The notes: generated by a model from the letters alone, not told the origin. DNA of 64,000 nucleotides from Roseomonas sp. OT10 (GCF_020991085.1 NZ_CP087719.1:4856001-4920000); one strand, 5' to 3'. Counted from the stretch's first letter, positions 43,792 through 52,997 are shown. A program made the numbers and translations.

Positions 43792-43845
43792 TCCGGCGCC
43801 GCTCCGGCCGTGGCGCGGCGGGCCGGGGCCGGAGGATGCGGCCCG

Positions 43846-45336
43846 TCAGCCCTGGGCGGCGGCGTCGAACCCGTCCGGCACCACCCCGCGCGGCCGGGCG
43901 AGGTCGTAGGGGCCGCGGGCCAGGAAGCGGCCGCTGCCGGGCTGCGCCAGCACCTCGCCGCCGCGGGCCGCCACCTCCCCCCGGCGCAGCGTGACCTCGG
44001 GCCAGCCCTTCACCGCCATGCCCTCCCAGGGCGTGTAGTCGATGGCGTGGTGCAGCCCGGCGTTGCGGATGGTGCGCTCGGCATCCGGGTCCCACAGCAC
44101 CAGGTCGGCATCCGCCCCCGGCGCCAGGCTGCCCTTGCGCCCGGCCAGCCCGAACAGCCGCGCCGCATTGGCCGAGCTGAGCCGCACGAAGGTGGGCAGG
44201 TCGATGCGCCCCTTCGACACGCCTTCGGAGAAGAGCACGGGCAGCCGCGTCTCGATCCCCGGCACCCCGTTGGGGATGGCGTTGAACATCGGCGTGCCGT
44301 CGGGCCGCGCCGCGGCCGCCCCGGTGCCGTAGGCGCTGCTGCCGGCGACCCGCTTCTGGGTGGCGAAGGAGAAGCCGCAATGGTCAGAGGTGACGACGTC
44401 CAGCGTGCCGTCCTGGATGCGCCGCCACACCCGCTCGTTCTCCGCCCTCTCGCGCAGGGCAGGGGAGCAGACGGCCTTGGCGCCGGCGAAGTCCGGACCC
44501 TGCAGGTCGTCATGGGAGAGGGTGAGGTACTGCGGGCAGGTCTCTCCCCAGACCTTCAGCCCGCGCGCCTTGGCCGCGGCGATCTCGGCCGCCGCCGCCT
44601 CGCAGGAGACGTGGAAGACCTGGATCGGCTGGTCCACCAGCTCGGCCAGCGCGATGGCGCGGTGCGTCGCCTCGCGCTCCACCACCGGCGGGCGGGACCA
44701 GGCGTGCTGCAGCGGGTCGGTCAGCCCGGCCTTCAGCAGCGCCTCGATCCGCCAGCCGATCGCGTCGTAGTTCTCGCAATGGACGGTGACGAAGGCGCCC
44801 AGCCGCCGCGCCGCCGCCAGCACCTGCAGGAACTGCCGGTCGGTCAGCATCAGCGGGTCGTAGGTCAGGAAGACCTTGAGGCTGCGGATGCCGCGCGCGA
44901 CGAGCGCGGGCACCTCCCGCTCCATCACCTCCGGCGTCGGGTCGGTGATGATCTGATGGAAGCCGTAGTCGGCGCGCGAGGCCCGGGCCCGCGCCTCGTA
45001 GCCCGGCGCGCTGTCCGCCAGGCTGCGGCCCTTCCACTGCGGCAGGAAGCACAGGAAGGAGGTGGTGCCCCCCGCCAGGGCGGCGGCGGAGCCGGAGGCG
45101 AAGCTCTCCTCCTGCGCCGAGCCGTCCTGGCCCAGCTCCTCCAGGTGGCAATGGGAATCGAGGCCCCCGGGGGTGACGACCATCCCCTTGGCGGAGATCT
45201 CCTCCGTGCCGCGTCCCAGCCCCCGGCCCAGCGCGGCGATCAGGCCGTCGCGGATGCCGATATCCGCCTCGAAGACCTCGGCCGCGGTCGCCAGCGTGCC
45301 GCCGCGCACCACCAGATCGTAGTCGGCGCCCATCAT
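43846..45336 (-). CDS. Dihydropyrimidinase / hydantoinase-type amidohydrolase
   Basis: 496 residues of the cyclic amidohydrolase family. Metal-site motifs are GLDSHCHLEELGQ (HxH), the carbamylated-Lys strand SLKVFLTYD, VHCENYDA, VFHVSCEA and VTSDHCGF (Asp). It opens the ring of dihydropyrimidines or 5-substituted hydantoins. No other reductive pyrimidine catabolism genes are near. Two adjacent ATGs (45336, 45333) follow AGGGAGC. It converges on the esterase gene across a strong hairpin. Confidence 0.87.
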   Translation of the reverse strand: MMGADYDLVVRGGTLATAAEVFEADIGIRDGLIAALGRGLGRGTEEISAKGMVVTPGGLDSHCHLEELGQDGSAQEESFASGSAAALAGGTTSFLCFLPQWKGRSLADSAPGYEARARASRADYGFHQIITDPTPEVMEREVPALVARGIRSLKVFLTYDPLMLTDRQFLQVLAAARRLGAFVTVHCENYDAIGWRIEALLKAGLTDPLQHAWSRPPVVEREATHRAIALAELVDQPIQVFHVSCEAAAAEIAAAKARGLKVWGETCPQYLTLSHDDLQGPDFAGAKAVCSPALRERAENERVWRRIQDGTLDVVTSDHCGFSFATQKRVAGSSAYGTGAAAARPDGTPMFNAIPNGVPGIETRLPVLFSEGVSKGRIDLPTFVRLSSANAARLFGLAGRKGSLAPGADADLVLWDPDAERTIRNAGLHHAIDYTPWEGMAVKGWPEVTLRRGEVAARGGEVLAQPGSGRFLARGPYDLARPRGVVPDGFDAAAQG

Positions 45337-45423
45337 CGTGCTCCCTGGATCATCGCCTGGACATCGGCATCCAGGGTGGCCCGCGCCCCGTCAACCTGTC
45401 GCGCACCCTGGGGCCGCCCGCCG

Positions 45424-46239
45424 TCACGCCAGGGAGTCCCGGTCCTCCCCCTCGAACGTCCCCACCCCGTCCCGGGCGGCCGCGCGGGCGCCGCGGGCCG
45501 CGGGCAGGCGGGCGGGATGCGGCAGCAGCACGCGGCGCCGCGCCTCCACGGCCGCGGGCTGGGCGGGGATGGCGCCGAGCACGGCCTTGCGCGCCTCGAT
45601 GATGGCCAGGCCGGCGAGGTTGGGAACCAGGGCCTGGCCGGCGCGCTCCCAGATCCGCGCCCCGCGCAGCAGGGCACGGGCGCGGAAGGGGGGGATGAAC
45701 AGGGCCCCGTCGCGGCGCTCCACCTCGAACAGCGCCGCCTCCAGCAGGTGCGCGAGCTGGCCGGGGGTATAGGGCTGGCCGAAGCCCAGCGGCGTCCGTT
45801 CCAGATGCGCCCAGATGCTGCGCCGGTTCGGGACCACCACCAGCAGCTGCCCGTCGTCGCGCAGCACGCGCCAGACCTCGCGCAGCAGGCGCCGCGCGTG
45901 GTCCGCATGCTCCAGACCGTGCACCATCAGCACGTTGTCGAAGGACAGGTCGGCGAAGGGCAGGCGCTCGCCCTCGACCAGCGTGGCGGCGCAGGGGCCG
46001 TCCGCGGGCCAGGGCAGGATCCCGGCCGGCCCCGTCCCGGCCCGCGGCAGGGCGGCCACCAGCCGGGCGGCGCGGCGCCGCCACAGCCGCAGGTAGGGCC
46101 CGGCATGGCCGATTCCCAGCACCTCCCGCCCCGCCAGCTCGGGCCAGAGGGCACGCAGGCGGGTCCGCAGCAGGCGGCGCACCATCTGCCCGGTGGCGGT
46201 GGCGTAGAAGGCGTCCGGTCCGTGGACCTCGGAACTCAT
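45424..46239 (-). CDS. SAM-dependent methyltransferase
   Basis: A 271-residue class I methyltransferase-like protein. The SAM-binding region is EVLGIGHAGPYLRLW, an altered glycine motif, with the acidic/post-motif LPFADLSFDNVLMVHGLEH and LLREVWRVLRDDGQLLVVVPNRRS. It is a conserved alphaproteobacterial gene that, from general knowledge, is commonly beside gloB, as here (divergent). The substrate is unknown. The C-terminal ~70 residues are Ala/Arg-rich. Confidence 0.83.
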   Translation of the reverse strand: MSSEVHGPDAFYATATGQMVRRLLRTRLRALWPELAGREVLGIGHAGPYLRLWRRRAARLVAALPRAGTGPAGILPWPADGPCAATLVEGERLPFADLSFDNVLMVHGLEHADHARRLLREVWRVLRDDGQLLVVVPNRRSIWAHLERTPLGFGQPYTPGQLAHLLEAALFEVERRDGALFIPPFRARALLRGARIWERAGQALVPNLAGLAIIEARKAVLGAIPAQPAAVEARRRVLLPHPARLPAARGARAAARDGVGTFEGEDRDSLA

Positions 46240-46321
46240 GGGGTGGATATAGAGCATTCCGCCCGGCATTTCCCCCCGCCCCGCCGGCCGGGGGAACCGG
46301 GGGCCGCGCGAGGAGACGCCG

Positions 46322-47068
46322 ATGGCGATCGAGGTACAGGCCGTGCCGTGCCGGGAGGACAACTACGCCTGGCTGCTGCTCGACCGGGCGACGGGGACGG
46401 TGGCGCTCTGCGATCCCGGCGAGGCGTCGCCCTGCCTGGCGGCCCTGCCGGAGGGCCGCTGCGACCTGGTGCTGCTGACCCACCATCACGGCGACCATGT
46501 GGAAGGGGTGGCGGCGGTGGTGGCGGCCACCGGGGCGAAGGTGGTGGGCAACCCCGCCGATGCGCGCCGCCTGCCGCCGCTGGACATCGCCGTCGGCCCG
46601 GGCGAGGGCTTCGCCCTGGGCGCCGGACGGGCGGTGGTGATCGACACGCCGGGCCACACCCGCGGCCACGTCGCGTTCCACGTGCAACAGCCGCGCGGGC
46701 CGGGCGCGGCCGAGCCGGGCCTCCTGCTCTGCGGCGACACGCTGTTCAGCCTGGGCTGCGGCCGGCTGCTGGAGGGGACGGCGGAGGAGATGTTCCTCTC
46801 CCTCCAGCGGCTGCGTGCCCTGCCGCCCGAGACGCTGGTCTGCTGCGGGCACGAGTACACCATCAGCAACGGCCGCTTCGCCCTGACGGTGGAGCCGGAC
46901 AATGCCGCCCTGCGCGCCCGCTTCGCGCAGGCCGAGGCGCAGCGCGCCCGGGGCGAGCCGACCGTGCCCACCACCCTGGCGGAGGAGCTGGCGACCAACC
47001 CCTTCCTCCGCGCGCCCGACGTGGCGACGCTGGCGGAGCGCCGGGCGGCCAAGGACCGCTTCCGGTGA
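46322..47068 (+). CDS. gloB: Hydroxyacylglutathione hydrolase (glyoxalase II)
   Basis: A 248-residue enzyme that hydrolyses S-lactoylglutathione to lactate and glutathione in methylglyoxal detoxification. It has the full metallo-beta-lactamase motif THHHGDHVEG, DTPGHTRGHVAFH, CGDTLFSLGCGRLLEG and VCCGHEYTISN, plus the C-terminal glyoxalase II domain ending ATNPFLRAPD. Its length is normal for GloB (~250). The stop overlaps the next gene's GTG start. Confidence 0.94.
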   Translation: MAIEVQAVPCREDNYAWLLLDRATGTVALCDPGEASPCLAALPEGRCDLVLLTHHHGDHVEGVAAVVAATGAKVVGNPADARRLPPLDIAVGPGEGFALGAGRAVVIDTPGHTRGHVAFHVQQPRGPGAAEPGLLLCGDTLFSLGCGRLLEGTAEEMFLSLQRLRALPPETLVCCGHEYTISNGRFALTVEPDNAALRARFAQAEAQRARGEPTVPTTLAEELATNPFLRAPDVATLAERRAAKDRFR

Positions 47069-47523
47069 GCCTCGACCTCCGCGACGCCGCCCAGCCCGCC
47101 GCGGCGGTGGCGGCGGCGCTGGAGCTGCGGCCGCATCCGGAGGGCGGGCGCTACCGCGAGATCTGGCGCGACGCCCCGGCGGACGGGTCGCGCGGGGCCT
47201 CCACCACCATCCTCTTCCTGCTGGAGGCGGGCGAGCGCAGCCACTGGCACCGGGTGGATGCGGACGAGATCTGGCACTGGCAGGCGGGGGTGCCGCTCTC
47301 CCTCGTCATGTCGCCGGACGGGCATGACGAGCTGCCGCTGCTGCTGGGGCCGGACCTCTCCGCCGGGCAGCGGCTGGTCGCCACCGTGCCGAAGGGCTGG
47401 TGGCAGGCGGCGGCGCCGGTGAAGGGCGGCTGGTCGCTCGCGGCCTGCACCGTCGCGCCGGCCTTCTCCTTCGCCGGCTTCGAGCTGGCGCCGCCGGGCT
47501 GGCGCCCCGCGCCCACCCGATGA
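47065..47523 (+). CDS. Cupin-fold protein, DUF985 family
   Basis: 152 residues with the DUF985/cupin_5 layout: LELRPHPEGGRYREIWRD, STTILFLLEAGERSHWHRVDADEIWHWQAG (metal-binding His cluster), VPKGWWQAA and AACTVAPAFSFAGFELA. Homologues are small cupins of unknown or sugar-epimerase-like role. The GTG start at 47065 overlaps the gloB stop (GTGA) and its stop overlaps the next ATG (ATGA), so the three are translationally coupled. A much longer open frame upstream is a shadow. Confidence 0.87.
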   Translation: MSLDLRDAAQPAAAVAAALELRPHPEGGRYREIWRDAPADGSRGASTTILFLLEAGERSHWHRVDADEIWHWQAGVPLSLVMSPDGHDELPLLLGPDLSAGQRLVATVPKGWWQAAAPVKGGWSLAACTVAPAFSFAGFELAPPGWRPAPTR

Positions 47524-48143
47524 GCGACGCGGCCGCCTGGGACGCGCGCTATGCCGGGGGCGGCTTCGCCTTCGGCGAGGCGCCGAACCGCTACCTGGAA
47601 AGCCTCGCGCCGCGGCTGCGGCCGGGGATGCGTGCCCTGGCGCTGGGCGATGGCGAGGGCCGCAACGGCACCTGGCTGGCGGAGCGCGGGCTGGCGGTGA
47701 CGTCGGTGGACTGGTCCGCCGCCGGGCTCGCCAAGGCCGCGGCGCTGGCGGGGCGGCGTGGCGTGGCGCTGCGGACCGTGGTGGCGGATCTGGCCGCCTG
47801 GGACTGGCCCCGGGGGGATGCGGCGGCGGGCGACTTCGACCTGGTGGCCTGGATCTTCGTCCACCTGCCGCCCGCCGACCGGGCGCTGGTGGCGGGGCGG
47901 GCGGCCGCGGCCCTGGCCCCGGGCGGGCTGCTGGCGCTGGAGGGCTTCTCGCCGGCGCAGGAGGGGCGGCGCTCGGGCGGGCCGCGCGATCCGGCGCTGC
48001 TCTGGACGGGGGCGGAGGCGCGGCGGCTCTTCGCCGGGCTGGAGCTGCTGGAATGCCTGGAAGGCACCGTGCGGCTGGACGAGGGTCCGAGGCATCAGGG
48101 CGAGGCGGAGGTGGTCCGCGGCCTGTGGCGGCGGCCGGGGTGA
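47520..48143 (+). CDS. Class I SAM-dependent methyltransferase
   Basis: 207 residues, similar to the TehB/thiopurine-methyltransferase-like group. The N-terminal AAWDARYAGGGFAFGEAPNRYL and motif I RALALGDGEGRNGTWLAE are characteristic, followed by VTSVDWSAAGLAKA and FDLVAWIFVHLPP. Family members methylate tellurite/selenite or small metabolites; the true substrate is not predictable. The start overlaps the cupin stop by four bases. Confidence 0.85.
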   Translation: MSDAAAWDARYAGGGFAFGEAPNRYLESLAPRLRPGMRALALGDGEGRNGTWLAERGLAVTSVDWSAAGLAKAAALAGRRGVALRTVVADLAAWDWPRGDAAAGDFDLVAWIFVHLPPADRALVAGRAAAALAPGGLLALEGFSPAQEGRRSGGPRDPALLWTGAEARRLFAGLELLECLEGTVRLDEGPRHQGEAEVVRGLWRRPG

Positions 48144-48244
48144 GGGCCGCCGGCCCCTGTTGCGACTTGCGAACGAGCCGGGGCTGCACGGATGCGGCGC
48201 TTGACGGTCGCGGGCGGTCGGGGGCCAATCATCCCGGAACGCCC

Positions 48245-48709
48245 ATGCCCCAGCTCTCCCTCCACACGCCCCTGGGCGAGATCACCCTCTCCGAGGAGGA
48301 CGATGCCCTGGTCGCCCTCGACTGGGGGCGTGGGCGCGACCAGGCCGTCACGCCGCTGCTGGCCGAGGCGCGGGAGCAGCTGCACGACTGGTTCGACGGC
48401 CGGCGGGCGGGCTTCCGCCTGCCCCTGAACCCGCATGGCAGCGCCTTCCAGCAGCGGGTCTGGGCGGCCATGTCCGCCATCCCGCGCGGGCAGACCCGGA
48501 CCTATGGCGAGATCGCCCGCGAGCTGGGCAGCTCGCCCCGGGCGGTGGGGATGGCCTGCGGCGCCAACCCGCTGCCCATCCTGATCCCCTGCCACCGCGT
48601 CCTCGCCAGCGACGGAGGGCTGGGAGGCTATTCGGGCGGGGATGGCCCCGCGACCAAGCGCCACCTGCTGCGGCTCGAAGCCGCGGCCTTCCGGGACAGC
48701 TTCCTATGA
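48245..48709 (+). CDS. ogt: Methylated-DNA--protein-cysteine methyltransferase
   Basis: A 154-residue suicide DNA-repair protein that takes alkyl groups from O6-alkylguanine. The active site is LIPCHRVL, with the preceding HTH/recognition region TRTYGEIARELGSSPRAVGMACGANPLP and the following GLGGYSGG and KRHLL. The size matches Ogt (~155-170). Its stop overlaps the start of the quinone oxidoreductase gene by four bases. Confidence 0.93.
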   Translation: MPQLSLHTPLGEITLSEEDDALVALDWGRGRDQAVTPLLAEAREQLHDWFDGRRAGFRLPLNPHGSAFQQRVWAAMSAIPRGQTRTYGEIARELGSSPRAVGMACGANPLPILIPCHRVLASDGGLGGYSGGDGPATKRHLLRLEAAAFRDSFL

Positions 48710-49680
48710 ACCATGCGCTGCGCATCCACGAATACGGCGGCCCGGAGAAGATGCTCTGGGAGGAGGTTCCGCTCCCCGCGCCCAAGCCCGGCGAGGCGCT
48801 GGTGCGCCACTCGGCCGTCGGGCTGAACTACATCGACGTCTACTTCCGCAACGGGCTCTACAAGGCCCCCGCCCTGCCGGCCGTGATCGGCATGGAGGCG
48901 GCGGGCGTGGTCGAGGCGGTGGGCGAGGGCGTCAAGGAGGTCGCCCCCGGCGACCACGTCGCCTATGCCGGCGGCCCGATCGGCGCCTATGCCGAGGCGC
49001 GGGTGATGAAGGCGGACCGGCTGGTGAGGATCCCCGCCGGCATCACCGACGACACCGCCGCCGCCATGATGCTCCAGGGCATGACGGCGCAGTACCTGAT
49101 CCGCCGCACCTTCCGGGTGCAGCCGGGCCAGACCATCCTGGTCCATGCCGCGGCCGGCGGGGTGGGGCTGATCCTCTGCCAGTGGGCCAAGGCCCTGGGC
49201 GCCACCGTGATCGGCACCGTCAGCACGGAGGAGAAGGCGGCGCTGGCGCGGGCGAACGGCGCCGCCCACGTCGTCCTGACCCATGAGGACCTGCCCGCCC
49301 GGGTGAAGGAGATCACCGGCGGCGCCATGGTGCCCGTGGTCTATGACAGCGTCGGCAAGGACACCTTCATGGCCTCGCTCGACTGCCTGGCGCCGCTGGG
49401 GATGATGGTGACCTTCGGCAACGCCTCCGGCCCGGTGCCGCCGGTCGATCCGGGGCTGCTCTCGGCCAAGGGCTCGCTCTTCCTCACCCGCCCGACCATG
49501 GCGACCTATACCGCCAAGCGCGAGGACCTGATGGCCAGCGCCGAGGATCTCTTCGCCGCCGTGGCCTCGGGCCAGGTGAAGATCAGCATCAACCAGGAAT
49601 GGTCCCTGCGCGACGCCGCCGACGCCCACCGCGCGCTGGAGGCGCGGCTGACCACCGGCAGCACCATCCTGCGGCCCTGA
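48706..49680 (+). CDS. qor: NADPH:quinone oxidoreductase
   Basis: A 324-residue zinc-free medium-chain dehydrogenase of the quinone oxidoreductase family, which performs one-electron reduction of quinones. It has the N-terminal RIHEYGGPEKMLWEEVPLP, LNYIDVYFRNGLYK, the Rossmann motif VHAAAGGVGLILCQWAKALGA and a C-terminal STILRP. The coupling to ogt (ATGA overlap) suggests a shared stress-response transcript. Confidence 0.92.
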   Translation: MNHALRIHEYGGPEKMLWEEVPLPAPKPGEALVRHSAVGLNYIDVYFRNGLYKAPALPAVIGMEAAGVVEAVGEGVKEVAPGDHVAYAGGPIGAYAEARVMKADRLVRIPAGITDDTAAAMMLQGMTAQYLIRRTFRVQPGQTILVHAAAGGVGLILCQWAKALGATVIGTVSTEEKAALARANGAAHVVLTHEDLPARVKEITGGAMVPVVYDSVGKDTFMASLDCLAPLGMMVTFGNASGPVPPVDPGLLSAKGSLFLTRPTMATYTAKREDLMASAEDLFAAVASGQVKISINQEWSLRDAADAHRALEARLTTGSTILRP

Positions 49681-49745
49681 GCGGCCGGCCTCCTGGGGCA
49701 CGGCCCGGGCTGGTTGCCCCGGGGGCTTTGCCGATCCGGGGCCGA

Positions 49746-49776
49746 ACGTTATTATTGCTAAGTCGAATTGATTAGG
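49746..49776 (+). promoter_or_regulatory. AT-rich island before the first RTX gene
   Basis: A short run with many A/T bases (TTATTATTGCTAAG and GAATTGATTAG) about 70-100 bases upstream of the RTX start, in a region otherwise almost all G/C. A promoter is likely here, but no -35/-10 pair of good spacing can be fixed. Confidence 0.3.
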
Positions 49777-49841
49777 CGCAGGGTCCCCGCCCGGCCGCAT
49801 CAGGACACCCCTGCGTGCCGGCCCCAGGACGGGAGGTCTCC

Positions 49842-51770
49842 GTGGCGACCTATGTCGGCGGCAGCGGCAACGACACCATCACGCCTACGGCCGTATCGGG
49901 CGGCGTCCTGCGCCTCCCCCTCGGCAGCGGCCCGCCGGGGGCGGGGTCCGATACCATCTTCGCGGGCGGCGGGAACGATACCGTCGATGGCGGCCAGGGC
50001 AGCTCCAACATCCTCCATGGCGGCAGCGGCAACGACAGCCTCACCGCCTGGTCGGGCGACACGGCCTTCGGCGAGGATGGCGACGACGTCTTCCGCGTGC
50101 GCACGGACGGGTTCAACAACACGGGGCCGGCCGCCCCCGGCGCCCATCTCGACGGCGGCGCCGGGCGGGACACGCTGGTCGGCCCGGTGCCGTCCTTCGT
50201 CCCCGGCGCCTTCACGCCCCTGGTGGGCGACATCACCGAGATCAGCTTCACCGGCATCGAGCATCTCCAGCTCCTGCCACGCCATGCGCTGCGCCTGACC
50301 GCGGCCCAGCTCGACGCCTTCGACACCGTGGATGCGCCGGCCAGCCTCATCAGCGCCGTGCGCGTCTTCCTGGTCACGGCGGGCACCGCCACGGTGGAGG
50401 TCACCGGCACCGGGGCGCCGGAGTTCCACGGCTCCTCCGGCAACGACACGCTGACCCTGACCTCCGCCGATGCGGCGCCCGTCGATCTCGTCCTGCTCGG
50501 CCATGAGGGCCATGACAGCCTCACCACGGGGGCGGGCGCCAACCTCCTCGACGGCGGCACGGGCAACGACACGCTCGACGGGGGCGCCGGGGCGGACACG
50601 CTGCGCGGCGGGGTGGGCAACGACACCCTGCGCGTGGGCGCGGGCGACCAGGCCTTCGGCGAGGCGGACAACGACACCTTCCTCCTGCTGCGCGCGCCCA
50701 ACGACCCGCTCGGCGTCCTGCCCGCCGCCCCGGGTGCGTCCATCGACGGCGGCAGCGGGGTGGACACGCTGGTCGCCCCGGCCTCGATCGCGATACGCCC
50801 GACCTCCCAGCGCGTCGGCAGCATCACGGAGGTGAGCATCACCGGGGTGGAGCGCCTGGAGCTGGCGGGCAACGCCAACCTGCGCCTGACCGCGGCCCAG
50901 CTCGACGGCTTCACGACCGTGGTGACCAATGCCGCGCAGGGCTTCGGCAACACCAACTCCCTCACCCTCGCCACCAGCGGCACGGCCACGGCCGATTTCA
51001 TCGGGCCGACCCGGCTGCGGATCGACGCCGCCGACGGCGACGACAGCCTGACCCTCACCTCCGGGGGAGGCACCCCCGTGAGCCTGCAGGTCCATGCCGG
51101 CGGCGGCGCGGACCGCGTCACCACGGGCGGCGGCAACGACCTGCTCGACGGCGGCGCGGGCAACGACACGCTGGATGGCGGCACCGGCGCGGACACGCTG
51201 CGCGGCGGGACGGGCAACGACACCTATGTCGTCGACCAGGCGGGGGACAGCGTGGTCGAGGCGGCGAATGCCGGCATCGACACGGTGCGGAGCGGCATCG
51301 GCCTCACCCTGGGCGCCGGGCTGGAGAACCTCGTGCTCACCGGCACGGCGGTGCATGGCGGCGGCAACGGGCTGGCGAACCGGCTGGACGGCAACGCCTC
51401 GGCCAATACCCTGCACGGCGAGGGCGGCAACGACACGCTGAGCGGCGGCGGCGGCAACGACACGCTGGCCGGCGGCGCGGGGGTCGACCGCATGGCCGGC
51501 GGGGCCGGCGAGGACAGCTTCGTCTTCGCGCCGGGCGACCTCGCCCTGGGCAACGCCACCGACCTGATCGTGGACTTCCAGGGCGCGGGGGCCGCGGGCG
51601 GCGACGTCCTGCGCTTCGTCGGCTTCGGGCCCGGGGCGAGCCTGCAGCAGGTGGGCAGCCTGCCCAACGCCTTGGCCTATGACGTCGAGAGCGGCGGGGT
51701 GGCGGTGGGACGGCTGCTGGTGAGCAGCGGCGGCATCGCCCTGGCCGCCGGGGACTACGTCTTCGCCTGA
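49842..51770 (+). CDS. RTX calcium-binding protein with two repeated inter-RTX modules
   Basis: 642 residues, no signal peptide, as expected for type I secretion. Calcium-binding GGxGNDT-type nonapeptides occur near the start, in the middle (about 232-268) and in a long C-terminal block (about 420-590), followed by the C-terminal unit TDLIVDFQGAGAAGGDVL common in type I substrates. Two homologous ~170-residue modules (72-238 and 268-438) each contain GDITEISFTGIEHLQL / GSITEVSITGVERLEL and LRLTAAQLDAF / LRLTAAQLDGF. GTG 49842, six bases after GGGAGG, is chosen. Secretion genes are not in the window. Probable surface or biofilm protein (inference). Confidence 0.85.
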   Translation: MATYVGGSGNDTITPTAVSGGVLRLPLGSGPPGAGSDTIFAGGGNDTVDGGQGSSNILHGGSGNDSLTAWSGDTAFGEDGDDVFRVRTDGFNNTGPAAPGAHLDGGAGRDTLVGPVPSFVPGAFTPLVGDITEISFTGIEHLQLLPRHALRLTAAQLDAFDTVDAPASLISAVRVFLVTAGTATVEVTGTGAPEFHGSSGNDTLTLTSADAAPVDLVLLGHEGHDSLTTGAGANLLDGGTGNDTLDGGAGADTLRGGVGNDTLRVGAGDQAFGEADNDTFLLLRAPNDPLGVLPAAPGASIDGGSGVDTLVAPASIAIRPTSQRVGSITEVSITGVERLELAGNANLRLTAAQLDGFTTVVTNAAQGFGNTNSLTLATSGTATADFIGPTRLRIDAADGDDSLTLTSGGGTPVSLQVHAGGGADRVTTGGGNDLLDGGAGNDTLDGGTGADTLRGGTGNDTYVVDQAGDSVVEAANAGIDTVRSGIGLTLGAGLENLVLTGTAVHGGGNGLANRLDGNASANTLHGEGGNDTLSGGGGNDTLAGGAGVDRMAGGAGEDSFVFAPGDLALGNATDLIVDFQGAGAAGGDVLRFVGFGPGASLQQVGSLPNALAYDVESGGVAVGRLLVSSGGIALAAGDYVFA

Positions 51771-51896
51771 TGCGGCATCCCGGCCGGGGTGGGGCGGCCA
51801 CGGGAAGGAGATGACAGGAGTTTAAGGGCGGGCCGAGCAGCCGCCCCGCTAGCCTGACCTCCGGGCCGGCCTGCCCGGATCCAGCGGAGGATTGCG

Positions 51897-52997
51897 ATGG
51901 CCCTCTTCCTCGGCACCGCTGCCGACGAGACGATCACCTCGGGAGGGGTCTCCGGCAGCGTGACGGTCCTCCCGGCGGGGGGGCCGCGCCTCCCCGGCCT
52001 CTCGTCGGACGTGATCTACGCGGGCGGCGGCAACGATACGATCGACGGCGGCGCCGGGAGCAATCCGGCCGAGGACTACCGGGGGATGCCGAACCTCCTC
52101 CTGGGCGGCCAGGGGGACGACAGCATCACCGTGCGGGCGGGCGACCGTGCCGAGGGCGGGACCGGCAACGACACCTTCGTGGTGCGGGCGAACAGCTTCC
52201 TCAACCTCGGCCCGGCCGCGCCCGGCGCGCGGATCGACGGCGGCGAGGGGGTGGACACCCTGCAGGCGCCGGTACAGCTGTTCCGCCGGCAGGGCGGCCT
52301 GGGCAACGGCGACATCAGCGAGCTGTCGCTGACGGGGGTGGAGCGGCTGGAGCTGCAGGTCCATTCCCGGCTGCTGCTCACCGCCGGGCAGCTCGACGGC
52401 TTCGACACCGTGAACGTCCCGACCAACCTCCTGCCCTTCTTTCCCGTCTCCCTCGTCCTGACCACCTCGGGCAAGGCCCAGGCGGACATCGCCGGGACCG
52501 GCGCGCTGATCGTCACTGCCGCCGATGGCGACGACACGCTGCTGCTGCGGGCGACGGGGCCATCCCCCATCTCCCTGCGGATCGACGGCGGCGCCGGCAA
52601 CGACCGGATCGTCACCGGGGCCGGCGACGACTCGCTGCAGGGCGGCGCGGGCGACGACATCCTCAACGCGGGCCATGGCAACGACACGCTGGTCGGCGGG
52701 GCGGGCCGGGACCGCATGGCGGGCGGCGCCGGCGACGACACCTTCGTCTTCGCGCCGGGCACGCTCGGCCTCGGCAACGCCACCGACCATATCGTGGACT
52801 TCCAGGGCGCGGGCCGTGCCGGGGGGGACGTGCTGCGCCTGGACGGCTTCGGCGAGGGCGCGACGCTGCGCCTGGCCGGCAGCCTGCCCCACAGCCTGGC
52901 CTATGAGGTGGTGGGCGGGGACGGCGTGGCGCTGGGGCGGCTGCTGGTGAGCAGCGGCGGCGTCGCCCTCGCCGCGGGCGACTACCTCTTCACCTGA
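51897..52997 (+). CDS. RTX calcium-binding protein, shorter paralogue
   Basis: 366 residues, paralogous to the preceding gene. It has the same N-terminal design (GTAADETITSGGVSGSVTVL, then YAGGGNDTIDGGAG), one copy of the inter-RTX module (residues ~82-250 with GDISELSLTGVERLEL and LLLTAGQLDGFDTV), a short RTX run, and the same C-terminal secretion-type unit (TDHIVDFQGAGRAGGDVL, ending AAGDYLFT). No signal peptide. ATG 51897 follows GGAGG. It is a tandem duplicate with one module fewer than its neighbour. Confidence 0.85.
   Translation: MALFLGTAADETITSGGVSGSVTVLPAGGPRLPGLSSDVIYAGGGNDTIDGGAGSNPAEDYRGMPNLLLGGQGDDSITVRAGDRAEGGTGNDTFVVRANSFLNLGPAAPGARIDGGEGVDTLQAPVQLFRRQGGLGNGDISELSLTGVERLELQVHSRLLLTAGQLDGFDTVNVPTNLLPFFPVSLVLTTSGKAQADIAGTGALIVTAADGDDTLLLRATGPSPISLRIDGGAGNDRIVTGAGDDSLQGGAGDDILNAGHGNDTLVGGAGRDRMAGGAGDDTFVFAPGTLGLGNATDHIVDFQGAGRAGGDVLRLDGFGEGATLRLAGSLPHSLAYEVVGGDGVALGRLLVSSGGVALAAGDYLFT

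Noticed and set aside
43810-47523. Single open frame of over 1200 codons on the + strand
   Set aside because: Most of it is antisense to the amidohydrolase and methyltransferase genes, out of frame with gloB, and has no recognisable domains; only the last 152 codons (the DUF985 cupin) are real.
50540-51480. Many short spaced repeats of GGCAACGACACGCT type, considered as a CRISPR array
   Set aside because: They are in frame and encode GGxGNDT calcium-binding turns of the RTX proteins; spacing is irregular and spacers are not unique.
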